From: Casp-alpha2 sp036337015
Lineage (GTDB): Bacteria > Pseudomonadota > Alphaproteobacteria > Rhodospirillales > Casp-alpha2
DNA: 64,000 nucleotides
Direction: 5' to 3'
NCBI GenBank assembly: GCA_036337015.1
Contig: JAYZEZ010000006.1
Span: 1-64,000 of the forward strand
Shown: one piece after another, positions 25,219-34,499 of the stretch
Numbering within the stretch: the first letter of the stretch is position 1
Layout of the letters: each line of letters begins with the position of its first letter
The notes under the pieces: model-generated
The model's input: the letters and a program-made list of their open reading frames with translations, nothing else
Databases searched by the model: none
What the model was told of the DNA's origin: nothing
Made by a program: the position numbers and the translations under genes

Positions 25219-25818
25219 ATGAAAAATAATTTTATTTCTTTGTTTTTGTCCTTAATCGTATTTCTTGGGAGTATAGAAAAAAGTTATAGCACAGAACTTC
25301 AGAAAGGGTTGGACGCTGCATTAATTGGCGATTTTGAAACCGCCCTTAAAAATTGGGCTCCTCTTGCTAAAGAGGGTAATGCTTTTGCTCAATATAATTT
25401 AGGCTTGATGTATGACAAAGGTAAAGGAGTTCAGCAGAGCTATAAGAAAGCACAGAGGTGGTATACTCTAGCTGCTAAACAGGGGAACGCCTTTGCTCAG
25501 TCAAATTTAGGCTTTATGTACGATATTGGGGAAGGAGTTCCAAAGGATGATAATAAAGCTGTACAGTGGTATACTCTTGCAGCAAAACAAGGTAATGCTG
25601 TAGCCCAGATAAATTTAGGTATGAAGTATGCCAAAGGACAGGGAGTCCTCAAAAATAATGTTCGTGCTTATATGTGGTTGAATATTGCGGTAATATTTGG
25701 GGAGGAAAAGGCAATCGAAATTATTGATAAAATAGCAAAGCTAATGTCACCAGCTCAAATAAGAACAGCGAAGAGACTTTCCCTTTATTGTGTAAAAGAA
25801 AATTACAAAGGGTGTTAA
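25219..25818 (+). CDS. Secreted Sel1-repeat protein
   Basis: The 199-residue protein has a signal peptide (about 1-24) and three consecutive 36-residue Sel1-like repeats (A-x-A-Q-x-N-L-G-x-M-Y ... A-x-x-W-Y-x-x-A-A-x-Q-G). A partial unit and a C-terminal pair of Cys follow. These helical repeats are protein-interaction scaffolds. It begins five bases after the ABC ATPase stop and is therefore probably co-transcribed, an unusual partner for a betaine transporter. Confidence 0.85.
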   Translation: MKNNFISLFLSLIVFLGSIEKSYSTELQKGLDAALIGDFETALKNWAPLAKEGNAFAQYNLGLMYDKGKGVQQSYKKAQRWYTLAAKQGNAFAQSNLGFMYDIGEGVPKDDNKAVQWYTLAAKQGNAVAQINLGMKYAKGQGVLKNNVRAYMWLNIAVIFGEEKAIEIIDKIAKLMSPAQIRTAKRLSLYCVKENYKGC

Positions 25819-25920
25819 TAGTACTAATGTAATTTTACCATCTTGGAGTTCATTCACATTAATTTTGAGATTAAAAATTTTATAGATCTATAGATTGATT
25901 TTTTTATAGTATTTGCATAA

Positions 25921-26547
25921 ATGAGAATTGACTTGATCATCGATACTGTCTGCCCATGGTGCTATATTGGGAAGAAGCGCCTAGATAAGGCTTTAGAATC
26001 TCGTCCTGCAATAACAGCAAAGCCTAATTGGAAGCCCTTTCTACTAAATCCTGAATTACCTAACTGTGGTATTGATCGAACTGCGTATTTAATCAAAAAA
26101 TTTGGTACAAAGGCTAGAATTAATCATTTTTACAGTGCGATTAGTGAAGCGGGACAATCGGTAGAAATAGATTTTGCTTTTGGTAGAATAAATAAAACGC
26201 CAAATTCAGTTAATTCTCATCGTCTAATTCGGTATTCCAGCCTATACAACCTAGCCAATGTTGTAATTGAATCTTTGTTCACAGAATTTTTTGTTAATGG
26301 ACAAGATATTGGTGATATTGGAGTTCTTGTTGAGATTGGTGCTTCACATGGGATTAATGCCAATGATTTGCTTGTTTATCTAGAATCTGACAAGGACGTT
26401 CAATTAATACATGATGAAAACAATAAAGCACATCGCTTGGGAATAGACGGTGTTCCATCTTATTCATTTAATAACAAGTTTCTTATTTCTGGGGCGCAAG
26501 ACCATATAGTTCTTTCTCGTATGTTGGACGTTGCCTTATCAAACTAA
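25921..26547 (+). CDS. DsbA/FrnE-family oxidoreductase
   Basis: This 208-residue thioredoxin-fold protein has the active site CPWC (Cys11-Pro-Trp-Cys14) right after the first strand, the helical insertion of the DsbA class and cis-Pro segment GVPSYSF. There is no signal peptide, so it is cytoplasmic like FrnE and 2-hydroxychromene-2-carboxylate isomerase relatives. The intact CxxC favours a disulfide or GSH-linked role over isomerase. It is convergent with mfd. Confidence 0.85.
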   Translation: MRIDLIIDTVCPWCYIGKKRLDKALESRPAITAKPNWKPFLLNPELPNCGIDRTAYLIKKFGTKARINHFYSAISEAGQSVEIDFAFGRINKTPNSVNSHRLIRYSSLYNLANVVIESLFTEFFVNGQDIGDIGVLVEIGASHGINANDLLVYLESDKDVQLIHDENNKAHRLGIDGVPSYSFNNKFLISGAQDHIVLSRMLDVALSN

Positions 26548-26606
26548 ATTTATCCTAAACTTTCTCTTAAAATATATTAAATTCTTACTTTGCAATTTAG
26601 ATTTAG

Positions 26607-29600
26607 TCAGACATTTTCATAACATTGCGATATTTCAAATATTTCATTAACTAAAAACTTTACTCCTTTAAGACGCTCCTCTGAGCTATCCCACTGGCGC
26701 TTATAAACTAATTTATGGTCGGATCGTAGTTTTGTTGTTCCCTTATGGCTAGTGATCCAATCTACTAAACCAGCGGGATTAGAAAATTTATTGTTATGAA
26801 AAGATAAAACTGCACCCTTAATACCAGCCTCAATCTTTTCTATGCCCGCATTGCGGCAGATTGTTTTTAAAGTCACCGTTTGTAAAAGATTTTCTACTTC
26901 GTTAGGCAATGTGCCAAAGCGATCAATCAATTCTGCGGCAAACATTTCAATAGCTTCTACATTATCAATTGAGGATAAACGTCGATAAAGCTCCATACGT
27001 ACACCTAAGTCGTCAATATATGATTCAGGTATCAATACCGGTAAGCCGATTGAAATTATTGGACTCCACTTTTCTTCAGAATTCACACCTTCATCAATCC
27101 CCCGTGCTTCGATAACCGCCTCTTCCAACATTTGTTGGTACAATTCGACGCCAACTTCACGAATATGCCCGGACTGTTCAGACCCTAGGAGATTGCCTGC
27201 TCCGCGAATATCAAGATCGTGGCTTGCAAGTGAAAACCCTGCACCAAGGGTATCTAATGTTTGCATAACTTCTAGTCTTTTTTCAGCTGCTTTTGTTAGG
27301 ACACGGCCAGGTGGCAAGGTAAGATAAGCATAGGCACGAGTATTTGAGCGTCCCACACGGCCACGAAGTTGATAAAGTTGTGCCAGTCCAAACATATCTG
27401 CGCGATGGATAATGATTGTGTTTACTGAAGGCAAATCTAGTCCTGATTCAATAATATTAGTAGAAACTAGAATATCAAATTTACCGTTATAAAAATTGGT
27501 CATAGCATTTTCTAATGCATCAACCTTCATACGTCCGTGAACTACTCCGAATTTAGCCTCTGGGACTAGTTCACTAAGTTCTATTGTGATTTTTTTTAGA
27601 TCCTTTACTCGAGGACAAACATAGAAAATCTGTCCACCACGGAATTTTTCGCGAAGAATAGCTTCGCGTATGATTATTGGATCATATGGAAGAATATATG
27701 TGCGAACAGCTAATCGATCGACAGGCGGAGTTGCTATTAAACTCATTTGTCGAATGCCTGATAAAGCTAGTTGAAGGGTGCGGGGAATCGGAGTAGCTGT
27801 TAGTGTCAAAACGTGTACATTAGCTTTTAAACTTTTGAGCTGTTCCTTGTGGGTAACTCCAAAGTGTTGTTCTTCGTCAATTACTAAAAGACCTAGGTCT
27901 CTTGGCATTACATCCTTAGCGAGTAATGCATGTGTCCCGATTACGATGTCAACTGTACCATCAATTAAACCTTTTTTAACTTCGCGAATTTTTTTTACTG
28001 GCACCAATCTAGACATTTGTTTTATACGGATTGGATAATTTTTGAAGCGTTCTTTAAAATTCTGAAAGTGCTGCCGGCATAGCAAAGTCGTAGGAACAAC
28101 AACAAGAACTTGTCGACCAGCCATGGAACTAGCAAAAGCAGCGCGTAAGGCGACTTCTGTCTTTCCAAAACCAACATCTCCACAAATGAGTCTATCCATG
28201 GAACGATCAGAAGCTAGGTCACGTAAAGTATCGTTGATTGCCTGTACTTGATCATCGGTTTCAGAAAATGGAAAGCGAGAGGAGAACTCGTTATATGCTC
28301 CCTGCTCAACATTTATACGCTTTACGCTTTTTATTTCACGTGCAGCAGCTATTCGAATTAGGTCGTCTGCAATTTCTCGTATCCGATCTTTTAAATTTGC
28401 CTTACGAGCTTGCCAAGCAGCCCCGCCTAGACGGTCTAGTCTGGCACCCGCTTCTTCTGATCCATAGCGCGAAATTACTTCTATGTTCTCAACTGGTAGA
28501 AATAGTTTATTATCATCTGCATAAACCAATTTTAGGCAATCGTGTGGTGCACCCCCAACTTTAATTGATTGCAAGTCTTCAAACCGGCCAATACCATGAT
28601 CTATATGCACTACAAGGTCTCCAGATCTCAGTGATGAGGCTTCAGCAATAAAGTTTTCTGGTTTTATTGTCGGATTAATAGATCGGACGATTCGCTCACC
28701 TAGAATATCAGTTTCACTGATAATCTCTAAATCTATATTTTCAATTTCACTAGCGGGACAATAAAAACCTCGTTCTAGACCGACTACACAGATTGCCACT
28801 AATTTATTATTTAAATTTCTGGCATCTTGCCAGCTGTCTACCGGGACTATTCCCTTGAAGCCATGTTCAGATATCATAGATATTAAGCGGTCTCGAGATC
28901 CTTGAGTAAATGCCGTCAATATAACCTGTTTTCCTGATTCTTGGCTTGCAAGTATATGTTCGTTCAAGGCATCAAAAATATTTATGTCTGGTCGCACTCT
29001 CACATTAGAAAAATTATTACTATTCCTACCACCAGCATCTATAGAATTTTTGCTTTCAGGATTAACAAAAGGAGACAGCTCACTGGTATGGTGCTTAGCT
29101 AGGCGATCATTCAATTCTTTGGTGTCTAAAAATAAACTTTTTGTAGGTACCGGATGATAATTTACTCCATCTTGAGACAATATTCCTTTTGAATTTGTAT
29201 CGGAAAAATTTTTTCTATTCAGGTAATATTCTTCTATTAAATCCATGCGTTGTGCATGAGCTTCATTTGACTGATAATCAAAGATTACATGGGCACCAGG
29301 TAGATAATCCAAAAGTGTTTCTAAATACCCATGGAAAAGTGGGAGCCAGTGCTCCATTCCGATATAACGTTTACCTGCGCTGATAGATTCGTATAGCGGG
29401 TCATCATCACTTGCCTTGGCACATAATGCTCTGTACCCAGACCTAAAAAGAGTTATTGACGATTCATCAAGTAAAACTTCAGTTGCAGGCTTAAGAACGG
29501 TTCTATTAAGTTTATGCGTTGATATTTGAGAAATAGGATCAAATTCACGAAGATTCTCTAATTCATCTCCAAATAGATCAAGTCTTAAAGGATTTTTAGA

Positions 29601-30140
29601 TCCAGTTGGAAAAACATCTAAAATGCCCCCCCGCTTCGCAAACTCTCCAGGCTCCATAACCGTATCGGAACGAAAGTAACCGTTAATTGTGAGAAATTTG
29701 TCAAGCTCAATCAGATCGACTTTCTGTCCAGTTTCTATAACCAAAGCAGTTTCGGAAAATCCTTTACGTGGAGGAATTCGCTGAGATATAGCCGAAACTG
29801 TAGTTAATATTATTCGGCTTTTCATTTTTTGATTGGTTTCAGCAAGTCGCGTTAGAGTATCTATGCGTTGGTTGACAATTGTTGCTTGTGGAGATACTCG
29901 ATCGTAAGGGAGGCAATCCCATGCAGGAAATGTCATGCATTCAACTTCTGGTGCAAAAAACTGTAGTGCTTCTGCTTTGCGGGACATGCTAACATCGTCA
30001 CGAGCTACTACCAAAATATCTTGAATGTTTTTGGCCAGAATTGCCATAAGAAAGGCATCAAATCCCTCAGGAACACCACTGATGAGCGTGCGGTCTTTCG
30101 ATTGTTTTAAAAAATTTATGAAGTGAGTATTTAAAGGCAA
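26607..30140 (-). CDS. mfd: Transcription-repair coupling factor Mfd
   Basis: This 1177-residue translocase releases stalled RNA polymerase and recruits UvrA. In order it has a UvrB-homology region (about 1-330), the RNA polymerase-interacting Tudor-like domain (LRSGDLVVHIDHGIGRFEDL), a RecG-like motor with CGDVGFGKTEVALRAAF and DEEQHFG, GRVGRSNTRAYAY, and the C-terminal regulatory D7 domain. The region around 355-380 carries an extra Asn/Ser-rich segment, making it slightly long. Its ATG overlaps the end of sdhE by ten bases. Confidence 0.95.
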   Translation of the reverse strand: MPLNTHFINFLKQSKDRTLISGVPEGFDAFLMAILAKNIQDILVVARDDVSMSRKAEALQFFAPEVECMTFPAWDCLPYDRVSPQATIVNQRIDTLTRLAETNQKMKSRIILTTVSAISQRIPPRKGFSETALVIETGQKVDLIELDKFLTINGYFRSDTVMEPGEFAKRGGILDVFPTGSKNPLRLDLFGDELENLREFDPISQISTHKLNRTVLKPATEVLLDESSITLFRSGYRALCAKASDDDPLYESISAGKRYIGMEHWLPLFHGYLETLLDYLPGAHVIFDYQSNEAHAQRMDLIEEYYLNRKNFSDTNSKGILSQDGVNYHPVPTKSLFLDTKELNDRLAKHHTSELSPFVNPESKNSIDAGGRNSNNFSNVRVRPDINIFDALNEHILASQESGKQVILTAFTQGSRDRLISMISEHGFKGIVPVDSWQDARNLNNKLVAICVVGLERGFYCPASEIENIDLEIISETDILGERIVRSINPTIKPENFIAEASSLRSGDLVVHIDHGIGRFEDLQSIKVGGAPHDCLKLVYADDNKLFLPVENIEVISRYGSEEAGARLDRLGGAAWQARKANLKDRIREIADDLIRIAAAREIKSVKRINVEQGAYNEFSSRFPFSETDDQVQAINDTLRDLASDRSMDRLICGDVGFGKTEVALRAAFASSMAGRQVLVVVPTTLLCRQHFQNFKERFKNYPIRIKQMSRLVPVKKIREVKKGLIDGTVDIVIGTHALLAKDVMPRDLGLLVIDEEQHFGVTHKEQLKSLKANVHVLTLTATPIPRTLQLALSGIRQMSLIATPPVDRLAVRTYILPYDPIIIREAILREKFRGGQIFYVCPRVKDLKKITIELSELVPEAKFGVVHGRMKVDALENAMTNFYNGKFDILVSTNIIESGLDLPSVNTIIIHRADMFGLAQLYQLRGRVGRSNTRAYAYLTLPPGRVLTKAAEKRLEVMQTLDTLGAGFSLASHDLDIRGAGNLLGSEQSGHIREVGVELYQQMLEEAVIEARGIDEGVNSEEKWSPIISIGLPVLIPESYIDDLGVRMELYRRLSSIDNVEAIEMFAAELIDRFGTLPNEVENLLQTVTLKTICRNAGIEKIEAGIKGAVLSFHNNKFSNPAGLVDWITSHKGTTKLRSDHKLVYKRQWDSSEERLKGVKFLVNEIFEISQCYENV

Positions 30141-30382
30141 TTGTTAAATTTTCTTAGCCAATCCATTAGGTCGTGGTCATGATTGGCTGGTACTTGTTCC
30201 TTTCCGGTAATCCAATTATAAATGTCGTTATCACTTTCATCCAGCAAAGCTTCAAGGCGAACCAGTTGAGAATTCGTTAGTTTATCGACGTGCTTGGTTG
30301 TAAAATTACCTAAAAGAAAATCATTTTCCTTCATTCCTCGATGATTACATCGAAATATTAATCTTTTACGACGTGGTTCCAT
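30131..30382 (-). CDS. sdhE: Succinate dehydrogenase flavin assembly factor SdhE
   Basis: This 83-residue protein carries the SdhE/DUF339 signature RCNHRGMKENDFLLGNF, whose RGxxE core promotes covalent attachment of FAD to SdhA. The rest is helical and acidic as usual. The gene overlaps mfd and lies divergently next to recG, the standard alphaproteobacterial arrangement. Confidence 0.93.
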   Translation of the reverse strand: MEPRRKRLIFRCNHRGMKENDFLLGNFTTKHVDKLTNSQLVRLEALLDESDNDIYNWITGKEQVPANHDHDLMDWLRKFNNCL

Positions 30383-30472
30383 ATCCCTTTATCCACATGA
30401 ATTCGTTAATTAAGGCTAAGAAATTAAGGTATAAAGAAATCATGATTATATTTCCACTTAAGCTGAGTTCCT

Positions 30473-32554
30473 ATGCGCCCTGAAATTTTGTTTCCACTAT
30501 ACCAATCTGTCTCTTCCCTATCGGGCATCGGACCTAGGATGACTAAGTTGTTGGAAAAGGTTGCTGGACCAAATTTAGTTGACCTATGTTGGCATTTTCC
30601 TACTTCAGTTATTGATCGTCGCTATTCACCCAAAGTTGCTAAAGCTCGAAACGGTGTCGTAGCTACTATAATACTGAGAGTCAATAAACACGTTAGGCCT
30701 CCAAACAAAAGACTTCCATACAAAATTATTTGTTCTGATTCCACAGGTTCGATAGCTCTAGTTTTTTTTCATGCTCGTGATAACTATCTCCACAATATTT
30801 TACCAGAAGGAGAAATTCGAGTAGTCAGCGGAAAGGTAGAAAAATTTGGCAAGGAGCTACAAATTACACACCCTCATCATGTTGGTACTTTAGATGAGAT
30901 TACTAAATTACAAGTAGTAGAGCCAGTATACCCCTTAACAACAGGATTGACTTCTAAAGTATTATCCAAGGCTATTTATGGAAGCCTTCAGATGCTGCCC
31001 AATTTACCGGAATGGATAGAGCCTCGTTACATTCAGCAACGGGGATGGAAGACATGGAAGGATTCCTTGTTAGGAGTTCACTCACCAAATGATGAATCAA
31101 TGCTAGATCCACTTAGCCCTGCCCGACTTCGCTTGGCATATGATGAGCTCTTGGCAAATCAACTTGCTCTTGCCCTTGTCAGGAAATCAATGCGCTCCCT
31201 CAAAGGCTATCCTATCAAAGGTGATGGTCGTTTGAGATCAAGAGTGATCAAAAACCTGCCCTTTAAATTAACAGGTAGTCAAGAAAACGCATTGGAAGAA
31301 ATAATTACTGATATGTCCCAACCGAATCGAATGTTACGTCTTCTACAAGGAGATGTTGGAAGCGGCAAGACAGTGGTCGCTCTTTTGGCAATGCTATGCG
31401 CTATTGAAGCTGGTGGTCAGGCAGTTCTGATGGCACCAACTGAAATTCTTGCTAGACAACATTTCTCTGGTATTGAACCCATAGCTCAAGCTGTCGGAAT
31501 TGGAATTGAATTTTTAAAAGGTGGGGAAAAAAAGAAGGTTCGTGACGATATTTTAAAAAGACTTATCATTGGAAAATCTGTTTTAGCTATTGGTACCCAT
31601 GCACTAATCCAAAACGACGTGAAGTTTAAATCCTTAAACTTGGCGGTAATAGATGAACAGCATCGGTTTGGAGTAGATCAGCGCTTGTCTCTAGCCGCTA
31701 AAGGAGACGCAGTAGATATGCTAGGAATGACTGCAACACCAATACCAAGAACTTTAATGTTAACAGCGTATGGTGATATGGATGTATCGCGTTTGAAAGA
31801 TAAACCGGCCGGTCGGTTGCCCGTCGATACGCGAGTAATACCTATTAATAGGTTAAATGAGGTTATACTAGCTTTGGAACGTTCATTAAAAGAAGGTGCC
31901 CAAGTTTATTGGGTTTGCCCACTTGTTGAAGAAATAAACAAGAATGACATTTCTGCTGCAGAAGAACGTTTTCAGAAACTTAAAAACATTTTCCAGGGAC
32001 AAGTAAGTTTAATACACGGACGTATGAAAGCTAGTGAGAAAAAATCTGCAATTAATGATTTTTTAAATGGCACTTCAAAAATTCTAGTAGCAACAACAGT
32101 AATCGAAGTTGGTGTTGATGTTCCTGAAGCAACGATAATAGTTGTTGAACATGCAGAAAGATTTGGATTGGCGCAACTGCACCAACTTAGAGGACGAGTT
32201 GGACGGGGAAAAAGCCAATCTACTTGTTTATTGCTTTATGCTCCTCCTCTAACACCGACAGCTGAGGCGCGGTTAAAAATTTTACGTGAAACGGACGACG
32301 GCTTTCTTATTGCGGAAGAAGATTTAAGGCTTAGGGGTGCTGGAGAAATTCTAGGAACTCGGCAAAGCGGAATTCCGGAGTTTCGAGTAGCTGATCTCAT
32401 GGTTCACACAGATTTGCTTACAGCAGCAAGGGACGATGCAGCGTTAATAGTAAATAATGATACAGCTCTTGCAACCAATCGCGGTCATTCTCTTCGAATA
32501 CTACTCTATCTATTCGGAAGGGACGAAGTAGTTAATAGTCTTCGCTCAGGTTGA
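30473..32554 (+). CDS. recG: ATP-dependent DNA helicase RecG
   Basis: This 693-residue protein reverses stalled replication forks and migrates branched DNA. An N-terminal wedge (OB-fold) domain is followed by helicase motifs GDVGSGKT, APTEILARQH, DEQHRFG, GMTATPIPRT, and the C-terminal RGRVGRG and TRQSG motifs. The length matches the family. It is divergent from sdhE-mfd, sharing a 90-base intergenic region. Confidence 0.95.
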   Translation: MRPEILFPLYQSVSSLSGIGPRMTKLLEKVAGPNLVDLCWHFPTSVIDRRYSPKVAKARNGVVATIILRVNKHVRPPNKRLPYKIICSDSTGSIALVFFHARDNYLHNILPEGEIRVVSGKVEKFGKELQITHPHHVGTLDEITKLQVVEPVYPLTTGLTSKVLSKAIYGSLQMLPNLPEWIEPRYIQQRGWKTWKDSLLGVHSPNDESMLDPLSPARLRLAYDELLANQLALALVRKSMRSLKGYPIKGDGRLRSRVIKNLPFKLTGSQENALEEIITDMSQPNRMLRLLQGDVGSGKTVVALLAMLCAIEAGGQAVLMAPTEILARQHFSGIEPIAQAVGIGIEFLKGGEKKKVRDDILKRLIIGKSVLAIGTHALIQNDVKFKSLNLAVIDEQHRFGVDQRLSLAAKGDAVDMLGMTATPIPRTLMLTAYGDMDVSRLKDKPAGRLPVDTRVIPINRLNEVILALERSLKEGAQVYWVCPLVEEINKNDISAAEERFQKLKNIFQGQVSLIHGRMKASEKKSAINDFLNGTSKILVATTVIEVGVDVPEATIIVVEHAERFGLAQLHQLRGRVGRGKSQSTCLLLYAPPLTPTAEARLKILRETDDGFLIAEEDLRLRGAGEILGTRQSGIPEFRVADLMVHTDLLTAARDDAALIVNNDTALATNRGHSLRILLYLFGRDEVVNSLRSG

Positions 32555-32567
32555 TGTGTTAAAAATA

Positions 32568-33392
32568 CTAATTATCAGTTTTATTTTTAGATTGCGTTTC
32601 TCTTGAAATTATTACTGGAGCTCGGTCCTTCTCACGTAAAATATCGACTTCCTCAAATGTGTGTGCAGCCGTCAAGGGAACGTTTTGTTCTTCAATTGGC
32701 CGGTGGTCTGGTGGTGTGATGATACCACCAGAAATAACCATTTTAATAGCTTCTTCGACTTTCATAGAAAGCGGTACCAAATCTTTTTTTGGAACAAATA
32801 AAAGAAAGCCAGAAGTGGGATTAGGTGTTGTGGGTAAAAAGATATTGATACACTCTTCTTCTGTTACATTCTGTACTTCGCCTTCTGTTCGTCCTGTGAT
32901 AAAGGCAATAGCCCAGATCCCTCGTCTTGGATACTCAACTAAAACAGCTTCTCGGAAAGCCTTTGAATGATCAGCTAACACTGTTTCTAAGATTTGCTTT
33001 ACAGCCGAATAGACATTTCTTATTACTGGCATGCGAATTAGCATGCGTTCCGAAAAGCGGGTCCACAGTCGACCCATGAAGCCAGCTGTAAGAGCCCCAA
33101 TTACCATTAATGTTAAGATTAAAATAACTAGACCCAATCCAGGCAGGGCAAATGGTAAATATGTTTCTGGATTATATTTAATTGGTATTAGCGGGGTTAC
33201 CTTGCTATCGACAAATCCTATAAACAGCCAAGCAAGATAAAGTGTAATTGAAATTGGTGCCGTAACCAGAATTCCAGCAAAAAAATATGCTCGCATTCTT
33301 TGTCCATAACTGAGGACACGAACTTTAGTAGAGCTAGAACTTTCAGTTTTATTTTTTGATTTAGCTTTAGGCGTATTTTCTTCAATGCTCAT
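32568..33392 (-). CDS. DUF502 family membrane protein
   Basis: The 274-residue protein has a basic N-terminus, two membrane helices (about 33-55 and 78-103) and the family signature PTTPNPTSGFLLFVPKKDLVPLSMKVEEAIKMVISGGI. DUF502 proteins are widespread inner-membrane proteins without an established function. The soluble C-terminal half probably faces the cytoplasm. It ends 13 bases from recG, convergently. Confidence 0.88.
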   Translation of the reverse strand: MSIEENTPKAKSKNKTESSSSTKVRVLSYGQRMRAYFFAGILVTAPISITLYLAWLFIGFVDSKVTPLIPIKYNPETYLPFALPGLGLVILILTLMVIGALTAGFMGRLWTRFSERMLIRMPVIRNVYSAVKQILETVLADHSKAFREAVLVEYPRRGIWAIAFITGRTEGEVQNVTEEECINIFLPTTPNPTSGFLLFVPKKDLVPLSMKVEEAIKMVISGGIITPPDHRPIEEQNVPLTAAHTFEEVDILREKDRAPVIISRETQSKNKTDN

Positions 33393-33460
33393 GTATTACA
33401 GTTTCTTCCAATGTGGTCCTTTATAGTTCTATCCATCTGTAAAAAAGGCTATTGGTATTT

Positions 33461-33841
33461 TTAATATTTTCTTTGGTAGTCTTTAAAATTTTCACGAATA
33501 TGGTGAATCATAAGCTTTATTAGACCACGAACAAATGGGTCGATTTTTTCTAATCTTTGTTCAAATTCACCATTTGAAATTACTATAATTGAAGAATTTT
33601 TCGTGCACCTTGCTGACGCCATGCGTGGTTGGCCAACTATTAATCCCATCTCTCCAAAAATATCATTTTCTTTGAAAGTCCCAAGTATCGATTCTTCGCC
33701 ATCACGACTAGTAAATATTTCCACTTCACCTGACTGCACTCCAAATGCAGTAGTGCCTTGATCCCCTTCCCTGAAAATGTAGTCGCCTTCTTGGTAAGAT
33801 CGTCGTTGGATAATATTTTCAGACACTTTTCTTCCTAACAA
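33461..33841 (-). CDS. Stand-alone cyclic-nucleotide-binding domain protein
   Basis: This 126-residue protein is a single CRP-type beta-barrel: YQEGDYIFREGDQGTTAFGVQSGEVEIF, then the phosphate-binding cassette-like region NDIFGEMGLIVGQPRMASARC, ending in a helix. There is no DNA-binding helix-turn-helix and no fused domain. The FGEMxL...R.A pattern suggests real cNMP binding. It may sense cAMP or cGMP or act as a regulatory subunit, but the partner is unknown. Confidence 0.85.
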   Translation of the reverse strand: MLGRKVSENIIQRRSYQEGDYIFREGDQGTTAFGVQSGEVEIFTSRDGEESILGTFKENDIFGEMGLIVGQPRMASARCTKNSSIIVISNGEFEQRLEKIDPFVRGLIKLMIHHIRENFKDYQRKY

Positions 33842-33996
33842 TAGGATGTACAGGTTTAATCAAGTTTATACAAAATTTAGCTGTTGAAATACATAATCTA
33901 TTTATACAATGAAAGTAACTTAAAAACATTAATAACAATTTTTCTAGCTTTTTTGATAGTATAGCTATGGAAGTTAAGTGTGAAACGAATAATTAA

Positions 33997-34443
33997 ATGA
34001 TTAGAGAATATCCTGATCGTCCTATCGTTGGAATCGGAGTTGTGGTTCTGGCTTTCAATAAAGTACTTATGATTAGACGTTCCAAGCCACCACGTATGGG
34101 GCATTGGAGCCTTCCTGGAGGCGCCCAGGAGCTTGGAGAAACCGTTTTTCAAGCGGCTAGTCGTGAAGTTAAAGAAGAAACTGGACTTGATGTTGAAATT
34201 CTTGGGATTATTGATGTAGTCGATTCCATTGAACCTGATGATAAAGGGAAGGTCCAATATCATTACACCCTTATAGATGTTGTTGCCACAGTCTATGGTC
34301 CGGATAAGCCCTTAGCTGGTGGTGATGCTATTGAAGTGGCCTGGAAAAGCCCTAAAGAAATTTCAGATATGGATTTGTGGTCGGAAACAAAACGTATAAT
34401 TAATTTAGCAATTGAAATGGCTAACTTAATTAATAATTCTTAA
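33997..34443 (+). CDS. NUDIX hydrolase, ADP-ribose pyrophosphatase-like
   Basis: The 148-residue single domain has a perfect Nudix box G-x5-E-x7-R-E-V-K-E-E-T-G-L (Gly42 to Leu64). Together with the short size and the GVVVLAFNKVLMIRR start, this fits the ADP-ribose pyrophosphatase or nucleotide-sanitising group. Substrate cannot be told from the motif. It stands alone. Confidence 0.88.
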   Translation: MIREYPDRPIVGIGVVVLAFNKVLMIRRSKPPRMGHWSLPGGAQELGETVFQAASREVKEETGLDVEILGIIDVVDSIEPDDKGKVQYHYTLIDVVATVYGPDKPLAGGDAIEVAWKSPKEISDMDLWSETKRIINLAIEMANLINNS

Positions 34444-34499
34444 TTTATAAACACATCAAAATAATCTAAAAAAAGGGCTAAAAAATAACAGTTTATTTT

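Noticed and set aside
26607..30382. mfd-sdhE overlap as a novel pairing
   Set aside because: This order, divergent from recG, is widespread in alphaproteobacteria.
33898..34263. A 121-codon reverse-strand frame over the NUDIX gene
   Set aside because: It conflicts with a NUDIX gene that has a perfect Nudix box; composition is that of a shadow frame.
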